Shown: positions 42,001-64,000 of the stretch, one piece after another | How the letters are laid out: each line of letters starts with the position of its first letter | Numbering within the stretch: the stretch's first letter is position 1 | Assembly: GCA_964036275.1 (NCBI GenBank) | Contig: OZ038435.1 | Location: forward strand, 20,570,059-20,634,058 | DNA length: 64,000 bases | Origin: Litoditis marina | Lineage: Eukaryota; Nematoda; Chromadorea; Rhabditida; Rhabditidae | Reading direction: 5' to 3' | Position numbers and translations under genes: made by a program | The notes under the pieces: model-generated | The model's database searches: none | What the model was told of the DNA's origin: nothing | The model's input: only the letters and a program-made list of their open reading frames with translations

Positions 42001-42327
42001 TTATAACCCCCTCTACAGTTATCTGCTCGAACTTCCAAGTCAGCGTTAGGTAGTTTTATGTTATTAGAACGACTTCAAAATTTGCTATTGTGTTTTCTAC
42101 CTTTACTTCTACAAACTCTGAAAATTTGAAACCAAAATAATAATTTATTCATTAGAAAAAACCTCCTGAATAATTTGAAGATTACTGTAGAAGGACATTG
42201 ATTGGTGAAACGAACTATAGCTTGTTTCCATTACAGTATCCCCGAGTGTACCGAGGAGAAGCTGTTCATGTCAGGACACAATGTCGAAGTGCTGATTGCT
42301 ATTTTAATTCCAATCTTCTTTTTGTGA
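39097..42327 (+). CDS. Small secreted six-cysteine protein with GPI-like tail, copy 6 (5 exons, 129 aa)
   Basis: Exons are 39097-39110, 39410-39469, 39925-40044, 41503-41607 and 42237-42327 (TGA), all introns phase 2. The signal peptide is MFSLR-TLVLIVTICSVLRETYA. The core has DCGEKPQKC (C-x6-C), KMCI, TKKYADCVFDIREEC and IPECTEEKLFMSGH. The end VLIAILIPIFFL is hydrophobic and reaches the stop, as in a GPI signal. AATAAA lies at 42374. No clear TATA box was found, unlike copies 1-4. Intron 3 has grown to about 1.46 kb by insertion of a MITE fragment, two SINEs and a CATGAG element. Closest to copy 5. Function unknown. Confidence 0.78.
39495..39735. mobile_element. Foldback element with TTCATTCCTAC-GAGACT ends, copy 2, carrying a poly-C/G insertion
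   Basis: The ends TTCATTCCTACTGAGACTCG and AGTCTCACTAGGACTGGTGT match the copy at 28505-28740, as does the CAGCTTCACAA-AGCC-TCGGAAAGTT interior. Between the two halves lies the poly-C/G block 39530-39655, so that block is an insertion. Confidence 0.8.
39530..39655. repeat. Poly-C/poly-G palindromic element, copy B
   Basis: GAAAATTAAAGTATTGCCCC, a C run, GTAGCACTTCAACCCCCCAC, then a G run at 39627-39636 and TCAGAAATCTACTTCGACAT. It shares its left half with 37505-37580. Confidence 0.82.
40057..40150. mobile_element. Fragment of the CACATTTCCCAACTGGAC MITE family
   Basis: GTGCTCACATTTCCCAGCTG and CTATAACTAAGGGGAA match one half of 57453-57676. It starts 12 bases after the exon 3 donor of copy 6. 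Confidence 0.75.
40190..40390 (+). mobile_element. tRNA-derived SINE of the GTTGCCAACGG family, copy 2
   Basis: TCGTTGCCAACGGAAAAGC, ACTGTATATCTCAATTTGCG, GCTCGCAGTTTCGATTACGG and AATTTGGCATTCA are present. The A- and B-box regions are degraded relative to the copies at 54871 and 56021. Confidence 0.8.
40801..40983. mobile_element. Foldback element with GGCGGCGTAGCAA ends and CTCATGAG subrepeats, copy 1
   Basis: AGGCGGCGTAGCAAACC at the left pairs with GGTTTGCTACGCCGCC at the right. The interior alternates CTCATGAG, AATTCATATGAGCTTCTCAT and their inverses. Relatives are at 60584-60771 and 63767-63951. Confidence 0.9.
41115..41240 (+). mobile_element. Element with GGAGACCGGAGAGCAACATGG, copy 1
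   Basis: GGAGACCGGAGAGCAACATG, AAGCTGCTGTATCCT, GATTGGACGCGTTG and GAATGTCACGTGAACTGATC recur in reverse complement at 45380-45485, upstream of the lectin gene. Confidence 0.75.
41285..41435 (+). mobile_element. tRNA-derived SINE of the GTTGCCAACGG family, copy 3 (5' truncated)
   Basis: AATAGCGCAGTGGTTTGCGC (A-box) and CGCAGGTTCGATTCCGGCGA (B-box) are well preserved, and the end AATTTGGCGCCCACTATA is present. It lies about 70 bases before exon 4 of copy 6. Confidence 0.85.
41848..41985 (+). mobile_element. MITE of the AGAAGTAAATTGAATAGTCACGTG family, copy 1
   Basis: TAGAAGTAAATTGAATAGTC at one end and GCAATCGACTAACAGTATA at the other, with GTTTCTGAGTTCTGCTGTGT inside. Other copies are at 46268-46408, 46426-46572 (inverted), 46659-46797 and 51908-52039. 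Confidence 0.85.
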
Positions 42328-43221
42328 GCCTGAAAGTATAACAGGCAGTTTTCGGAATTTGGTGCAGACTTCGAATAAAGATGAATGCTAGTTGTTTGTA
42401 GATAAATCAAAAATATTCTCGTTCACTTTGAAAAAAAATTTGGTTAAAATAACCATTCCTGAAGAGTTTAATCGAACTTCAAATAAAAACGACCAGGTAT
42501 ATTTAGTTCTGGTCGTTCATAGGTGAACTCCAGAGTGTGGTTCAGCCTGCTATTGAGGTGAATTCTATATGTAACCGGGTTTTTTTGATAACTTTTTTCT
42601 GGTTACTTCGATGGATAACCGATCGGTAACCGAAAATGAGAAACCGGTTACCTGTTTTTCGAACGCGAAATGTAGTTTTACTGTTAGTTTGTACGGTTAC
42701 CGGATTTTATTTTTGCAGGTCACCTACCGGTTACCTGTGACAGAAAACCTGAAACCTGAAAAAAGGGTTACCAAAAACCGGGTAGGTTACCTAAAAACCC
42801 GGTTAGTCGTAGAATTGGGCTCATAATGATAGTTTTTGTACTCTGAAGTTCTAGTTAGTTCGATCTGTGGCCACATTAGAAGTTTAGATTTCCACTTGAC
42901 GGTAAGATGGATCAAGCTACAAACCAAAAAGTGGTCGTTCTGACAGTTGAGCTGAAAGTAGTCGAACAGTGTTGTTTTATCTTCTGTGTTTGTAGTTTGA
43001 GCCTGTAGTCTTGACATGATTCAACGTTTCTGATGTGTTTGTAAAAACGAACTACAATTCGATTGGGGTAACCTCTTGTTTATCATCTTACGTTATCATT
43101 CGTTTCTTCTGTGATAATGTTCACACATTATAAATTCAAAACTTGTGCGCAAGATGTTTACGAAATTGAATTCTCACGTTTGAATCTGGGAAATCGAATG
43201 GTAAGCTAGAACAACGTTTAA
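42328..43221. other. Intergenic with a GGTTACC-rich repeat
   Basis: From about 42560 to 42825 the sequence is dominated by GGTTACC, CCGGTTACCTG and their complements, giving many overlapping inverted matches. Otherwise no gene was recognised. Confidence 0.6.
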
Positions 43222-43229
43222 TATAAAAA
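43222..43229 (+). promoter_or_regulatory. TATA box of the candidate small peptide gene
   Basis: TATAAAAA lies 36 bases before the ATG at 43258, nearly the same spacing as in the lectin gene (38 bases). Confidence 0.5.
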
Positions 43230-43257
43230 GTGAATTCCTGTCCAGTCGCGCATAGAA

Positions 43258-43416
43258 ATGATATTGCTCATTTTTGTGTGTATTGTGGTTTCGGCCGAGT
43301 TTGAGGTCGGTCATTTTGACCCGGATTTCGGCACGTACTGCGACAGTGAGAAAAGAGGAATCAAGATTTGTTTCTTGTGGATCAAAATCGAAAAAGATGA
43401 TATTCATCCATTTTGA
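43258..43416 (+). CDS. Candidate small secreted peptide (52 aa, single exon)
   Basis: The frame runs ATG 43258 to TGA 43414-43416. It starts MILLIFVCIVVSA, a compact signal peptide with a plausible cleavage after Ser-Ala. The mature part is about 39 residues of mixed charge with two cysteines (YCDSEKR, IKICFLW). A TATA box 36 bases upstream supports transcription. No paralogue is seen in the window and the family is not recognised. It could also be a chance frame, or a first exon of a gene whose other exons I did not find, since the frame is short. Confidence 0.42.
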   Translation: MILLIFVCIVVSAEFEVGHFDPDFGTYCDSEKRGIKICFLWIKIEKDDIHPF

Positions 43417-43624
43417 ACAAGTTCATATATAAAATAGTGTACTTCCTCTCAAGAAGAAGAAAGGCACACCCAAACAGACGTGATCAAGTGGTTCACTATA
43501 ATTACATTTGGCCGTACAAATGTAGTGTAATTGGAAGTGTATTTTGCGCATCTGCACCTCTTTCAGTGGACTGATGTGAAATTCTCACATTGTTTCCAAA
43601 CCATGGCAGGTTGACATTTCCCTC

Positions 43625-44300
43625 AAGATAGTGTTGTTAGAATTAGAATTGGAATTGGAATTGCAATTGATAAAATTGAGATAATCACCCAAAAGAATTG
43701 CAATTCCAATTCTTTTTGTCTGTCGAAAAGAATTGGAATTGCAATTCCAATTCTTTTGTATTTCCAAAAAACTTCTGGAATTGCAATTCCAATTCTTTCG
43801 TATATCAGAACAACTGGAATTGGAATTAAATTTGACTTGATTTTCTCTCAGAATTGCTTCAGAATTGATTTACAATTCCATGCTGTTTTTCCTTGTTCAT
43901 TACCAAATTACCATTGTTCCTTATGTCTCTCGTTTAATGGAAGCAAAGTGAACATTGTTTATCTTCGTTTCTTGAAAAAAAACGGACATGAAGTTGAAAA
44001 CACGGTCAATTCTAATCAATTCCAATCAATTCCAATCAATTTCAGTCAATTCCAATGGAATTGGAATCGAAAATCTGAGATGTCGAGGAATTGATCGGAA
44101 TTGGAGTTGGAATTGAACAGTTTTTGAAATTCTAGAAGAATTGGAATTGGAATTGAGTGGTTTTGCGAATTGCAAAAGAATTGGAATTGGAATTGAGTGG
44201 TTTTCGAGAATCGAAAAAGAATTGGGATTGGAATTTAGTGGTTTTTGAGAAACGAAAAAAAAATTGGAATTGGAATTGACTTGATTTTTGGAATTGATTA
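43625..44300. repeat. GGAATTGCAATTCC / AATTGGAATTGGAATTG degenerate satellite
   Basis: Dense runs of GAATTGGAATTGG, TTGCAATTCCAATTC and AATCAATTCCAATC occur in both orientations. Large parts can therefore pair with each other. The right half has about four loose units of ~60 bases (GGAATTGAGTGGTTTT). No coding signal. Confidence 0.88.
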
Positions 44301-44398
44301 ACAGTGTTTGATTAGTATAGAGGTTTATTTGGATAGTCGGCGGGTTACTGTAAATGATTCAGAAAGAGTGAAGTAGAGTCTAGTTTGTCTATTTGCAG

Positions 44399-44825
44399 TA
44401 CTACTACCAGCATTTACGTGGCCAGTACTACCCCTACTATTTCCGTGGATGCGACAGCAATCGAACCTACCCCCACATCCTCTTCTAGAACAGGTCGATC
44501 GCGACTTGGGAGGTCCACTACGTAGACATATTTCGTTTTAAAGCAGGCCGATTATGTGGACCAATCCCGGCCATTGGTTCTTTGAACTGCAATTGAAAAA
44601 TGTATTGCAGTCTAAAGAACTGAAGCGTTGAGATTAGACCACAGTCGTCCTTCTTTGGTCGAGACTCCTACAGTAGTAATACTGCACTTTCAGTTCGTCT
44701 CGATTACGTGAATATTGTAAATACTTCCAATTCTTGCCATTCTGATCCATTGGATATAGAGAGCATAAACAATACTTTTATCAAGTTGAAGTTTGAATTA
44801 GAAAAGTGTCATCATACAATTTAAA
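44399..44825 (+). pseudogene. Thr-rich exon and neighbour, possible relic of a seventh cysteine-rich copy
   Basis: After TTTGCAG, 44399-44521 reads in one open frame with a Thr/Ser-rich product (VASTTPTISVDA, PTPTSSSR). It begins and ends in phase 2, exactly like exon 3 of the paralogues, and resembles the Thr-rich stalk of copy 2. A second block after TTTCAG at 44692 has an open frame (CHSDPLDIESINN) a little like exon 4, but the phase does not fit. A MITE (44541-44656) sits between them. No signal exons were found upstream. It is either a dead paralogue or a chance open stretch. Confidence 0.33.
44541..44656. mobile_element. MITE with GGACGATTATGTGGACCAAT ends, copy 4
   Basis: GATTATGTGGACCAATCCCG at the left and GACCACAGTCGTCCTTC at the right, with TTGAACTGCAATTG and TTGCAGTCTAAAGAACTG inside. 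Confidence 0.85.
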
Positions 44826-45379
44826 CGTGTATGGTAGGTTCGACTGAAGATTATTATGAATAAGAGGTTACATTTCAACAGTGTTTCATGTGTTTCGACA
44901 TATTGATCTGCTCCTAGAAAAAAGTGGACGACTGATAAGAAGATAGAATAAATCGGAACAAATGAGAAAGTAAATAATGAAGGACAGGATGAAATGGAGC
45001 AAATAAAACTTAGATACCACCTAAAAAAAACACTTTCCCAAGGCATTTCGCGCTTTTAACGTCTTTATGTTTGATCGCAGAGCTTGATCGTTGGTATTGC
45101 CCGGGGTTCTTCAGAGCGACGGAAACTTGTATTTTTGGCTCCCCTAGACATCACGCTGAAAGCAAGGAGTGTCCCGCGGGCTCGAGATGTCATCAATCCG
45201 AAGTGTCTTATTGCTGCGATATTGCTACAGAAGGTATATTTTGATAGAGTACAAAGCTAGGCAAAACAAACGTTGATTTAAAGAAGACCGGAACACAAGT
45301 TGAGCAAAAGTTTTGTTTCGGGCTGCTTTGAACTTTATTGAGATCAGATGGCACAGAGATTTTGTATATTAGTTTGATC

Positions 45380-45485
45380 AGTCCACGTGACATTCACATG
45401 ATAATACATGACACGCAACACGTCCAATCGAAAGTAGGATACAGCAGCTTCACGAGAAACCATGTTGCTCTCCGGTCTCCTTTGT
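45380..45485 (-). mobile_element. Element with GGAGACCGGAGAGCAACATGG, copy 2 (minus)
   Basis: Reverse-complement match to 41115-41240: CACGTGACATTCACATG, CACGTCCAATCGAAAGTAGG and CCATGTTGCTCTCCGGTCTC. Confidence 0.75.
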
Positions 45486-46131
45486 GCTGAGCCTCAAAAA
45501 TCACATTAAAAAGCAGTGGAGTCCAATCTACCCGTGGAGTATGTACAAGCACGTCAATCAGGCTATACGTTCAGATTCTCAAAAAAATCAGCTGTTAAGG
45601 TTACCGATCTTGCAGACTCTTCTAAAAACAATGAAGTGTTTTTGAAATTCACTGAATCAAGCCCGTTTCGCAGTACTATTTGTGGACCAGTAGTTCATTC
45701 AATATATTTACAGAACGTTTCAAAGCTAGGTGAAGTACAAACACTTTGCCTAATAGAAAAACAAAGCTAGCGCGGTTCTGGTTGCGTCACAATAGAATTG
45801 TCCATGTTCGCTCCAATACCAGTTCGCACCGGGTCATTTTCTCATTCTCTGTTTGAATGTTTATGGGAGAACAATTAGTTTGTTTGCGTCAGGTTTTCAA
45901 ATTTCAACTGCGATTTCGATTTCTAACGACCCCTTCCAATAAGTGGGAGATTGCAAAGTCGCTTGCATCTTCGATGTGAACGTGTATTATGCATGTATAT
46001 ACATAATGTTAATGTTCTATACAATATTTCAAATGTGTTAAAGTGATTGGCTGTATTAAATACATTAAATAAATGTTCTATGAATATTCATTATAACGTC
46101 TGAAATGGGCTGATAAAGCAATAAGGGACCG
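45486..46131. other. Upstream region of the lectin gene
   Basis: An 84-residue open frame at 45516-45770 has no visible features and is not called. From about 45840 the sequence (ACAATTAGTT, TCAACTGCGATTTCGAT, CCTTCCAATA, CGCTTGCA) is repeated in the same order at about 61500-62070, so the promoter region seems to exist twice. Confidence 0.45.
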
Positions 46132-46139
46132 TATAAAAA
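46132..46139 (+). promoter_or_regulatory. TATA box of the lectin gene
   Basis: TATAAAAA lies 38 bases before the ATG at 46170. Confidence 0.6.
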
Positions 46140-46169
46140 GCGATGAGAATAAAATTACATCAGTCCAAA

Positions 46170-60090
<13,921 letters not shown>

Positions 60091-62634
60091 TACGGTACGT
60101 GAAACGAAAATTATTCGAGAAGGGGGTATTGTTCCAAATGGATTACGGTTACAAATGAGCTTTTTTGTGGAGCCGATATCATTGAGAAGAATGAGTAGTA
60201 CGTAAAAACATTGAACTAAAAACCACGGGTGACTCTTCCGATTTTTGTCTACGAACGCACAGTGCCACGTAACCGTGACACATCATGCTTGTACAAAAAC
60301 TCGTCATACTCATATGTCTGTGCAAGTTTTGTGCAAAAGAAATACAAAAAGCAGTTTTCCAAAGTAATCCGACAACAAAGCAAACTTCCATGATGTCCCA
60401 AATTAACTATTTTCAGGTACATCAAGTCTACAGAAAAGAAGCGCATCATCGCAATGTAAACATAACCCTATTGAGTTCAATGAATACATTTTTGCCAATT
60501 GTTTTTGAGAAACATCATCTACGAAATAAAAATACAATAAATAACGAGACACCCTCTGTAAAGTGAGGAAACCGCTCAGTGCCTGGCGGCGTAGCAATTC
60601 CTCCAATCTCACGAGAAGTTCATACGAGCTTCTCATGAGATCGCTTATGAGCTACTTGTGAACTCTCAATGTTGTATTGTAGCACAGCAATCAATAAAAT
60701 CTCATGATAAGCTCATACGAATAGCTCATGAGGTATTTCATGAGTTTTTTAAGGGATTGCTACGCCGCCTGGTTCAACTATCCTGGGCGGCTGATCGGCG
60801 GTCTGACTGTTATCATTTAGCAGTGTGGTCGCAGTCATATGGTAACGTATTGTTCCAACTCAGAACTGGTTGTGGTACAGTATTTTACTGTACTTACAGA
60901 AAAAATACAGCAGGGTAGGAATACAAATCGATTTTTTGGCGTTTCAACTGAAAAATACAGTATTTTTCCGAACCGTTCGGTTCTTGAACTGTTTCGACTG
61001 AACGCGATTTCGTAAAATACAGGGCATGTTCGGAGAAGTCCTCACCATCGAGTGCACCCATGTGGGTTGTGCAGAAACACTAGAACAGCAACTTGAAAGG
61101 TTCATTAGGTTAAGTCTTTCTCAATCTCATCAAGATTCCTATAGTAGAAGTGTTTGTTTTATGGGTTTTCTTTTAGCTTGTTTTGATGACGTGAACGTTA
61201 CTATACACACAATAGGGTTAATGAACAAAATGTAATAAACTTAAAGTTTTTAAGAACAATGTATCAAAATTGTAGTTCATTGGAAGTTAGAGGACTGCTC
61301 ACTTGATTTCTATCAAAGCTGTGTCAATTAAAAAGTAAATGAACAAAATATCACGAAGTGGAATTCACGTAATATATTGTTTGGATGTGCATACAAAAAC
61401 ACGAAAAAAAACTTGATAAAAGTACCAACACCTCTGACACGTTAGCACTCCTGGTAGCACATGTAATATGTGCGCGTAAATATTATTTGTACAATGTCAA
61501 TTTCTTATTTTCCGTTTGAATAATTATGAGAGACCAATTAGTTGATTTTTTCCATGTTTCAACTGCGATTTCGATAAGAGTTCCTTCAATGTTTAAATGT
61601 TGCAAATAGACATTCAGAGAATTTTTTTTTCATTCTATCAAACCACCAAGCAAAAGACTGAAACTGCATGATAATCACAGAACTTTTCTTTTCGTTTGCA
61701 ATAAGGTGGCTAATATGGCTGATTGAAATTAACTCTAGTGTTACGTTGTAACTTGACTAATAAGGCAAAAGATGAAACAACAACTCAGCATATTATTTTT
61801 TTCTGCCAAGACTTCTAAAATACAAACACAGCGCGAATGACAAAAGGTACGAACTAACAGTTTTTCTTACGGTGTTATCATTTTTAGTTTATTCATTGAT
61901 TCTTGTGATATCTTTATGGTAGTTAACTCTGTTTTATTTCATCTAACTCTGTTCATTCTATTGTTGTTGGTGTCTGATCAACTAGTTTCCACTATTTTCT
62001 TTCTCTCTCATTCTTTTTTCTATCGTTCCCTTCCAATAGATGAGAAATGTAAAACTCGCTTGCACAAATGATGTAATAGTGTATCACATCATTATACATG
62101 TAAATACAGAACGCTATGTCTTAGACTATGTTCGAGTTGTAGAATGATCACGTTCGAGGTTTGTTCTTAAAGATGAATAAATGATTTTTTTCCCAAATTT
62201 CCAGATGTCACTTCTTTGGTTAGTTCGATATGGCCCTGATAAAATATTAAATAAAAATTTATATAGTTAAACATACTTATTTTTAGGTATGATTTTTTCT
62301 ATACATCGTGATCCAACAAAGACTTTGAAAACGTACCGGTAGCATTGACTCACCTTATTAGGTGTATTCACTAATCTGATTGAGAAACATCTCTACAGTT
62401 TGTATTCCAAACTTTGTGATTTATTGTTCGTATATAGTTCTTGTTTTTCCCAGTTTTTATAATCAATCCTGACCTACAGCTGCTGCGCCTCTACTTAATT
62501 TTGAACATATTGAGGTGCACTTGCCTGAACACAAATAATTACCGCCGCCAGCTAAAGGAAAACCTCTTTCTCTAACAGGAAAGAATTTTCTGTATCACAT
62601 GTGTTATTTGTCATATTATACGATTGCTTTACAG
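60091..62634. other. Downstream region of the lectin gene, repeats and a promoter-like duplicate
   Basis: Two AATAAA signals at 60525 and 60536 probably end the lectin transcript. A CATGAG element follows (60584-60771), then AATACAGTATTTT-rich sequence near 60870-61020. From about 61500 to 62070 several blocks repeat the region upstream of the lectin gene. No signal-peptide exon was identified. Confidence 0.5.
60584..60771. mobile_element. Foldback element with GGCGGCGTAGCAA ends and CTCATGAG subrepeats, copy 2
   Basis: TGGCGGCGTAGCAATTCCTC and GGGATTGCTACGCCGCCTGG are the ends; the interior is made of CTCATGAG and TCATACGAGCTTCTCATGAG-type blocks. Confidence 0.9.
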
Positions 62635-63614
62635 AGAAATCTTTTTGTGAACCATATTGGTCCTACTACGAGAAAACTGATTCCTGTTTTCAGGTAAGTA
62701 TATCCTACTACCACCACATTTATTCTATTAGAAGGAAATGACAGGCAAAACCCTGAATGAAACAGGAATGTTCATTTCATGTGAATTATAAGGTATTTCA
62801 AACAAAGTTGAGACAAGTTTATGATGTGTGAACGAACTGAGACTGACTGTACTATAGAAAGTGACCAGAGGTTCGAGAGCTAACCTTGTATTTGAGGAAA
62901 TCATTCTCAGTTTGAGAGAACAGTTCTCTCCATTTTAATCCTGAGTGAGCATTCTGGCCTGATTGAGCTCGAAAAAAACCCAAATATGAGTTTTATCCGT
63001 ACAACTTGTCTGCTACTTTGAAAAAGCGGCGTGCGCACCATATACCGTGCAATGGTCTGTAAATAAAAACACATCAGCTACCGATTACAACATGAGAACA
63101 TTCGAATATTTTTCTACCAATTACAACTAAGGTATTATTAATGAAATCCCACAAAAAAAAGAACTGTACCGAACAGAAATTAGATGATGTATGATGTATG
63201 GTGAACAATGTGAAAACCGGGAAAAATAGTAGTGAACAACGTAAAAAACTTGAGATTTAGCCGGCTTTGCGGTTTGTGTTGACGTAAATTCATCACGTTC
63301 ACAATAATTCTCCAAAGTTAGCATCAGTTTTACGGACACTCCTAAAATACACATTCTGTATCTCTAGTTACCGTTCCCTAAGGCAAACTGCTACTTTGTC
63401 GGAAATGTTCTCGAAAGTTTTTAAAATGGGGTACTGGAACACAAAGCCAAAACAAAAAACCCTCTCATAACAGTCTGGACGCGACTGAAATGGACTGAAA
63501 GTTTGCTGTAGTTCAGACGCTGCTCTTTACTCAAATGCTTCGTACTGGATTGGAAGCGGAAATTTCACAAGCTGTGCAGGGTGGTCAGACGAACCGTCTT
63601 CTGATGAATGCATG
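62635..63614 (+). pseudogene. Orphan exons of a fourth C-type lectin module
   Basis: 62635-62693, after a TTTACAG acceptor, reads EKSFCEPYWSYYEKTDSCFQ and has the same phases as exons 10 and 15 of the lectin gene. 63517-63614 reads ASYWIGSGNFTSCAGWSDEP and matches exons 12 and 17 in phase and length. The middle exon carrying the Cys-Gly-Gly-Tyr-Leu-Ala motif is missing between them, and joining the two directly breaks the frame. No EGF exon follows in the window. Either this is the decayed fourth module of the upstream gene, or the visible start of a neighbouring lectin gene cut by the window edge. Confidence 0.6.
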
Positions 63615-63766
63615 GTGAGGTTTTTTTGGTACTGTTTATGACAGCTCTGGCAACAAGTAGTGGCAAACGATGATACTCTAAAAATCCGTGAACTTGTCCT
63701 TTTCGAAGCTGAACGGACAACAGGTTTTGATATGAGGAACCCGGAAACAGATTGGCAGAGCATCTG

Positions 63767-63951
63767 GCGCCGTAGCAATCCCTCAAAAATCTCATGAGAT
63801 ACCTCATGAGCTATTCGCATGAGCTTCTCATGAGATTCTAATGATTGCTAGGCTATAACATTGAGAGTTCACGAGTAGCTCATGAGGTATCTCATGAGAA
63901 ACTCATATGAACTTCTCGTGAGATTGGAGGGATTGCTACGCCGCCTGGTCA
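63767..63951. mobile_element. Foldback element with GGCGGCGTAGCAA ends and CTCATGAG subrepeats, copy 3
   Basis: TGGCGCCGTAGCAATCCCTC at the left and GGGATTGCTACGCCGCCTGG at the right; the interior CTCATGAGCTATTCGCATGA and ACGAGTAGCTCATGAGGTA is very close to 40801-40983. Confidence 0.92.
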
Positions 63952-64000
63952 CCAACTCGCCCAGGTTTGGGTCACCTGCACTATGCCTATACATACAAAT

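Noticed and set aside
45516..45770. 84-residue plus-strand frame upstream of the lectin
   Set aside because: No signal peptide, splice partners or homologue in the window, and it lies next to a repeat element. Coding status cannot be supported.

Overview
The window looks like a nematode genome of Caenorhabditis type. The reasons are short AT-rich introns ending in TTTCAG, a divergent F-box protein with an FBA_2-like tail, a C-type lectin/EGF gene, and very dense small inverted-repeat elements and tRNA-derived SINEs in introns and between genes. No rRNA, intact tRNA, CRISPR array or bacterial operon was seen. All gene models are multi-exon models assembled by eye from splice signals, intron phase and paralogue comparison. 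None is backed by transcripts or database searches.

Layout. (1) 0.2-9.1 kb, minus strand: a long, mostly disordered Pro/Ser/Ala-rich protein (about 13 exons, about 571 aa) that I cannot name, possibly running on towards the left edge. (2) 10.7-13.8 kb, minus strand: a seven-exon F-box protein with an FBA_2-like C-terminal half. (3) 13.8-18.2 kb: no gene, but a large foldback, a ~129 bp tandem array and CTAGTAGT-rich flanks. (4) 18.3-42.3 kb, plus strand: six tandem paralogues of a small secreted cysteine-rich family, plus one copy with no signal-peptide exons. Every copy uses the same five-exon plan with all introns in phase 2; exon 1 encodes only the first residues, exon 2 the rest of the signal peptide, and exons 3-5 a six-cysteine core. 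Four copies end in a hydrophobic GPI-anchor-like tail and the others do not. (5) 42.3-46.1 kb: repeats, one candidate 52-residue secreted peptide with its own TATA box, and relic exons. (6) 46.2-60.1 kb, plus strand: a 19-exon gene for a secreted protein of about 605 aa with three tandem CTLD-EGF modules, each made by a repeated block of five exons. (7) 60.1-64 kb: repeats and orphan exons of a fourth lectin module.

The small secreted proteins and the lectin both look like extracellular or surface proteins. Such lineage-specific expanded families are often involved in defence, gut or reproductive roles in nematodes, but nothing in the sequence fixes a role. The least described parts are the six-cysteine cluster, the exon-block-built lectin with a stop just before a leftover splice donor, and the poly-G/C palindromic elements confined to the cluster and its introns.
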